Shown here: piece by piece, positions 26,218 through 28,160 of the stretch
Numbering within the stretch: the first letter of the stretch is position 1
Layout of the letters: the number at the start of each line of letters is the position of its first letter
DNA from: CAVAWX01 sp963642995
GTDB taxonomy: Bacteria > Actinomycetota > Coriobacteriia > Coriobacteriales > QAMH01
DNA length: 28,160 nucleotides
Direction of reading: 5' to 3'
NCBI GenBank assembly: GCA_963642995.1
Contig: CAVIIZ010000020.1
Location: forward strand, 1 to 28,160
Notes under the pieces: model-generated
Told to the model about the DNA's origin: nothing
Database searches by the model: none
What the model saw: only the letters and a program-made list of their open reading frames with translations
Program-made: the position numbers and the translations under genes

Positions 26218-26610
26218 ATGATATTCGAGGCGATGATAGCCGACGACGAGGCGCCGGCCAGAGTCGAGCTGCGCCACCAGCTCGAGGACACCGGGCGGGT
26301 GAAGGTGGTGCGCGAGGCCGTGAGCTTTCCGGAGACCGTGGCGAAAATGGAGCGCGGCGGGCTGGACGTGGTCTTTTTGGACTGGGACATCGCCAGCCCC
26401 GACAACATGCTCCTGCACGACGCCTTGCCGCGCATGGAGCACGTGCCGCTGCTGGTGCTGATGAGCGCCTACGCGGACTACGAGCCCGACGTCTTCGGCA
26501 TCAAGCCGCTCGTGCACCTGGCAAAGCCCACCGACCGAGGCCCGCTCGACGAGTGCATCGCGGCCATCGAGCGGCGCCATCTGGAGCTGGTGGAGGGGCG
26601 CGCGCGGTGA
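26218..26610 (+). CDS. Stand-alone response-regulator receiver domain, LytTR type
   Basis: The 130-residue protein is a single CheY-like domain. It shows the acidic pair in MIADDEAPARVELRHQLE, the phosphorylation Asp in VVFLDWD, the Ser in LMSAYADY and the Lys in HLAKPTDRG. The SAYADYEPDVFGIKPLVHLA stretch resembles receivers of LytTR regulators (TAYDEYAxxAFE), but no DNA-binding domain follows. The gene stops four bases into ackA (GTGA), so the two are coupled. The ATG at 26218 has no good ribosome binding site; an in-frame upstream start at 26194 is possible. No histidine kinase gene is in the window. Confidence 0.8.
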   Translation: MIFEAMIADDEAPARVELRHQLEDTGRVKVVREAVSFPETVAKMERGGLDVVFLDWDIASPDNMLLHDALPRMEHVPLLVLMSAYADYEPDVFGIKPLVHLAKPTDRGPLDECIAAIERRHLELVEGRAR

Positions 26611-27954
26611 AGATACTCGTGTTCAACGCGGGGTCCAGCTCGCTGAAGTTCAAGCTCTTCGACGCCGCCAGCGTGGGCGATGCGCTCGAGGGGCGCACCC
26701 TGCCCGAGAGCAAGTCGCTGGCAAAGGGCGTGGTGGAAAACATCGGCACGGGCAACGCGCGGCTGCACTGGTCGTGCGCGGGCGATGCAGGCGGTGCGCC
26801 CGGCGCGGCCGAGGGCGAGGCCGGCTTCGATGCCCCCGCCCCCGCCGACGANNNNNNNNNNGGCCGCGCCCGGCGCCGGCACCCGCGAGGTCGCCGCGCC
26901 CGACCACGACGCGGCGCTCTCCCTGGCGCTCGACGCCCTCGTGCACGGCCCGGCCGCGCCCCTTGCCTCGCTGTCCGAGGTGGACGCGGTGGGCCATCGC
27001 ATCGCGCACGGCGGCGACGAGTTCAACAGCTCCGTGCCCATCGACGAGCACGTCATAGAGGCCATCGGACGCTACGCCGACCTCGCGCCGCTGCACAACC
27101 CCTACGCGCTCGAGGCGATCGCCCGCTGCCGCGAGGCCTTTCCGGGCGCGTTGCAGGTGGCGGCCTTCGACACGGCGTTTCACCAGACCATGCCGCGCCG
27201 CACCTACATCTATCCCATCCCGTACCGCTACTACGAGAAATACCACATCCGCAAGTTCGGCTTCCACGGCATCTCGCACAAGTACGTCTCGCGCCGCGCG
27301 GCCGGCTTTCTGGGCGCGGACCTGCGCGAGCTGAAGATGATCACCTGCCACCTGGGCGCGGGCGCCTCCATCTGCGCCATCGACCACGGCTACAGCATGG
27401 ACACCTCCATGGGCTACACCCCGCTCGACGGCATCATGATGAACACGCGCTCCGGCTCGGTGGACCCGGCCATCATCACGGCTATCATGGAAAAGGAGGG
27501 CCTGAGCCCGGCCGAGATGGACCGCGTCTTGAACCGCGAGTCGGGATTTCTGGGCGTCTCGGGCACGAGCGGGGACCTGCGCGACCTGAAGGAGGTCATA
27601 CGCTTCGGCGACACGCAGGCCGAGCTGGCCTACGACATCTTCTTGTTCTCCATACGCCGCATGATAGGCGCCTACGCCTTCGAGCTGGCCGGCGTGGACG
27701 CCATCGTGGTCACGGCCGGGGTGGGCGAGCACGACGCCTACGCGCGGCGCCTGATCTTTCGCGGCCTGGAGCCCTTCGGCATCGAGATCGACGAGGCGCG
27801 CAACTACGCCCCGCAAAACGTCGAGCGCCTCATATCCACGGATCGCGCGGCGGTGAAGGTGCTGGTCGTCCCCACCGACGAGGAGGCCGAGATAGCCCGC
27901 GACGCCGCCCTTCTCGCAAACGGCGCGGACCTGAGCGACCCCTGGGCGGTGTAG
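26607..27954 (+). CDS. ackA: Acetate kinase (interrupted by an assembly gap)
   Basis: AckA converts acetyl phosphate and ADP to acetate and ATP, or the reverse. The GTG at 26607 has GGAGGGG eight bases upstream and overlaps the receiver stop. Core motifs are NAGSSSLKFKLF at the start, HRIAHGG, FDTAFH, GFHGISHKYV, CHLGAGASICAI, NTRSGSVDP and GVGEH. The frame differs before and after the 10-N gap, and the true gap must be a multiple of three for one protein to result; I treat it as intact. A low-complexity Ala/Gly/Asp/Pro insert near residues 60-95 makes it longer than the usual 400. No pta gene is next to it here. Confidence 0.92.
26852..26861. other. Assembly gap (10 N) in ackA
   Basis: The gap lies in a Pro/Ala-rich CCCGCC-type stretch. 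Reading frame 26607 runs to it with two spare bases, and the downstream frame needs one base after it, so the true gap is divisible by three, not ten. Confidence 0.95.
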
Positions 27955-28010
27955 CGCCCGCCCCGCATCGGCGCCCCCCGTTCCCGCTTCCCGTCCTCCG
28001 TCGCGTTCCC

Positions 28011-28045
28011 GCACCCCGCACCCCGCACCCCGCACCCCGCACCCC
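28011..28045. repeat. Five tandem copies of GCACCCC
   Basis: Five perfect 7-base units are followed by a partial GCA. They lie 56 bases after the ackA stop in a C-rich spacer. Copy number is a likely site of slippage. Confidence 0.85.
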
Positions 28046-28064
28046 GCATCTCCGTTCGCCGTCT

Positions 28065-28145
28065 GGAAAAATGTGATGAATCGCCGTGCAAACCATCGGA
28101 AAAATGTGATGAACCACCGTGCAGAGCCCGGAAAAATGTGATATT
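28065..28145. repeat. Three phased direct repeats (GGAAAAATGTGATGAA...)
   Basis: Copies begin at 28065, 28098 and 28130. The first two match over 26 bases except two positions (GGAAAAATGTGATGAA then YCRCCGTGCA). The third shares GGAAAAATGTGAT and then diverges near the window edge. The period is 33 then 32 bases, about three helical turns. The sequence is AT-richer than all surrounding DNA. No gene is visible in it; more copies may lie beyond the window. Confidence 0.8.
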
Positions 28146-28160
28146 CCCCTCTTGAACTGC

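Noticed and set aside
28065..28145. CRISPR array
   Set aside because: The repeats are 26 bases with spacers of only 6-7 bases, three copies only, and no cas genes.

Overview
The window looks like a draft contig from an anaerobic, very GC-rich actinobacterium of the class Coriobacteriia, probably Eggerthellaceae. The evidence is the extreme third-position GC, ATG/GTG/TTG starts, actinobacterial-type long Ala/Gln-rich and Ala/Gly-rich linkers, and the mix of molybdopterin, VanW, divergent cytochrome bd-like and acetate kinase genes. The genus is inference only. Two 10-N runs (2017-2026, 26852-26861) are assembly gaps inside genes.

Left part (1-11450), mostly housekeeping. It opens with the 3' end of a mobA-like gene. 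Next come an HtrA-type membrane serine protease with a Gly/Ser/Asn tail, CTP synthase (pyrG), and a XerD-type tyrosine recombinase. A two-gene unit follows, made of a 98-residue unknown protein and a class II Fic protein. After it are a three-helix membrane protein with a long Gln/Ala linker and a TPR-like end, and a VanW-family protein. A PadR-type regulator is transcribed leftward, separated by a 400-base gap containing a large hairpin from an RlmD-type 23S rRNA methyltransferase. tRNA-Arg(CCG) closes this part.

Middle (11451-15219), a defence and addiction island with visibly lower GC in its core. A RelE toxin sits beside a RelB antitoxin that has lost its N-terminal DNA-binding part. The break coincides with the left edge of a two-gene cassette: a C5-cytosine methyltransferase plus a DUF4928-like probable restriction enzyme. 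The cassette is bracketed by short inverted repeats. A Phd-PemK toxin-antitoxin pair follows and converges on uvrA, the two stop codons sharing a CTAG.

Right part (15216-28160). uvrA runs leftward. A 290-base gap then holds a 29-residue hydrophobic peptide gene with divergent promoters and a possible antisense promoter. Next is a cytochrome bd-like pair whose CydA-like subunit has lost nearly all canonical heme ligands. MurJ, GlmM, an NSS-family transporter, a universal stress protein, a stand-alone LytTR-type receiver and acetate kinase follow; the receiver overlaps ackA by four bases. The window ends in a 7-bp tandem repeat and three 32-33-base-spaced direct repeats.

The strongest leads are the ligand-poor bd-like pair, the 29-residue peptide locus, the restriction cassette that appears to have cut an antitoxin gene, and the phased repeats at the right edge.
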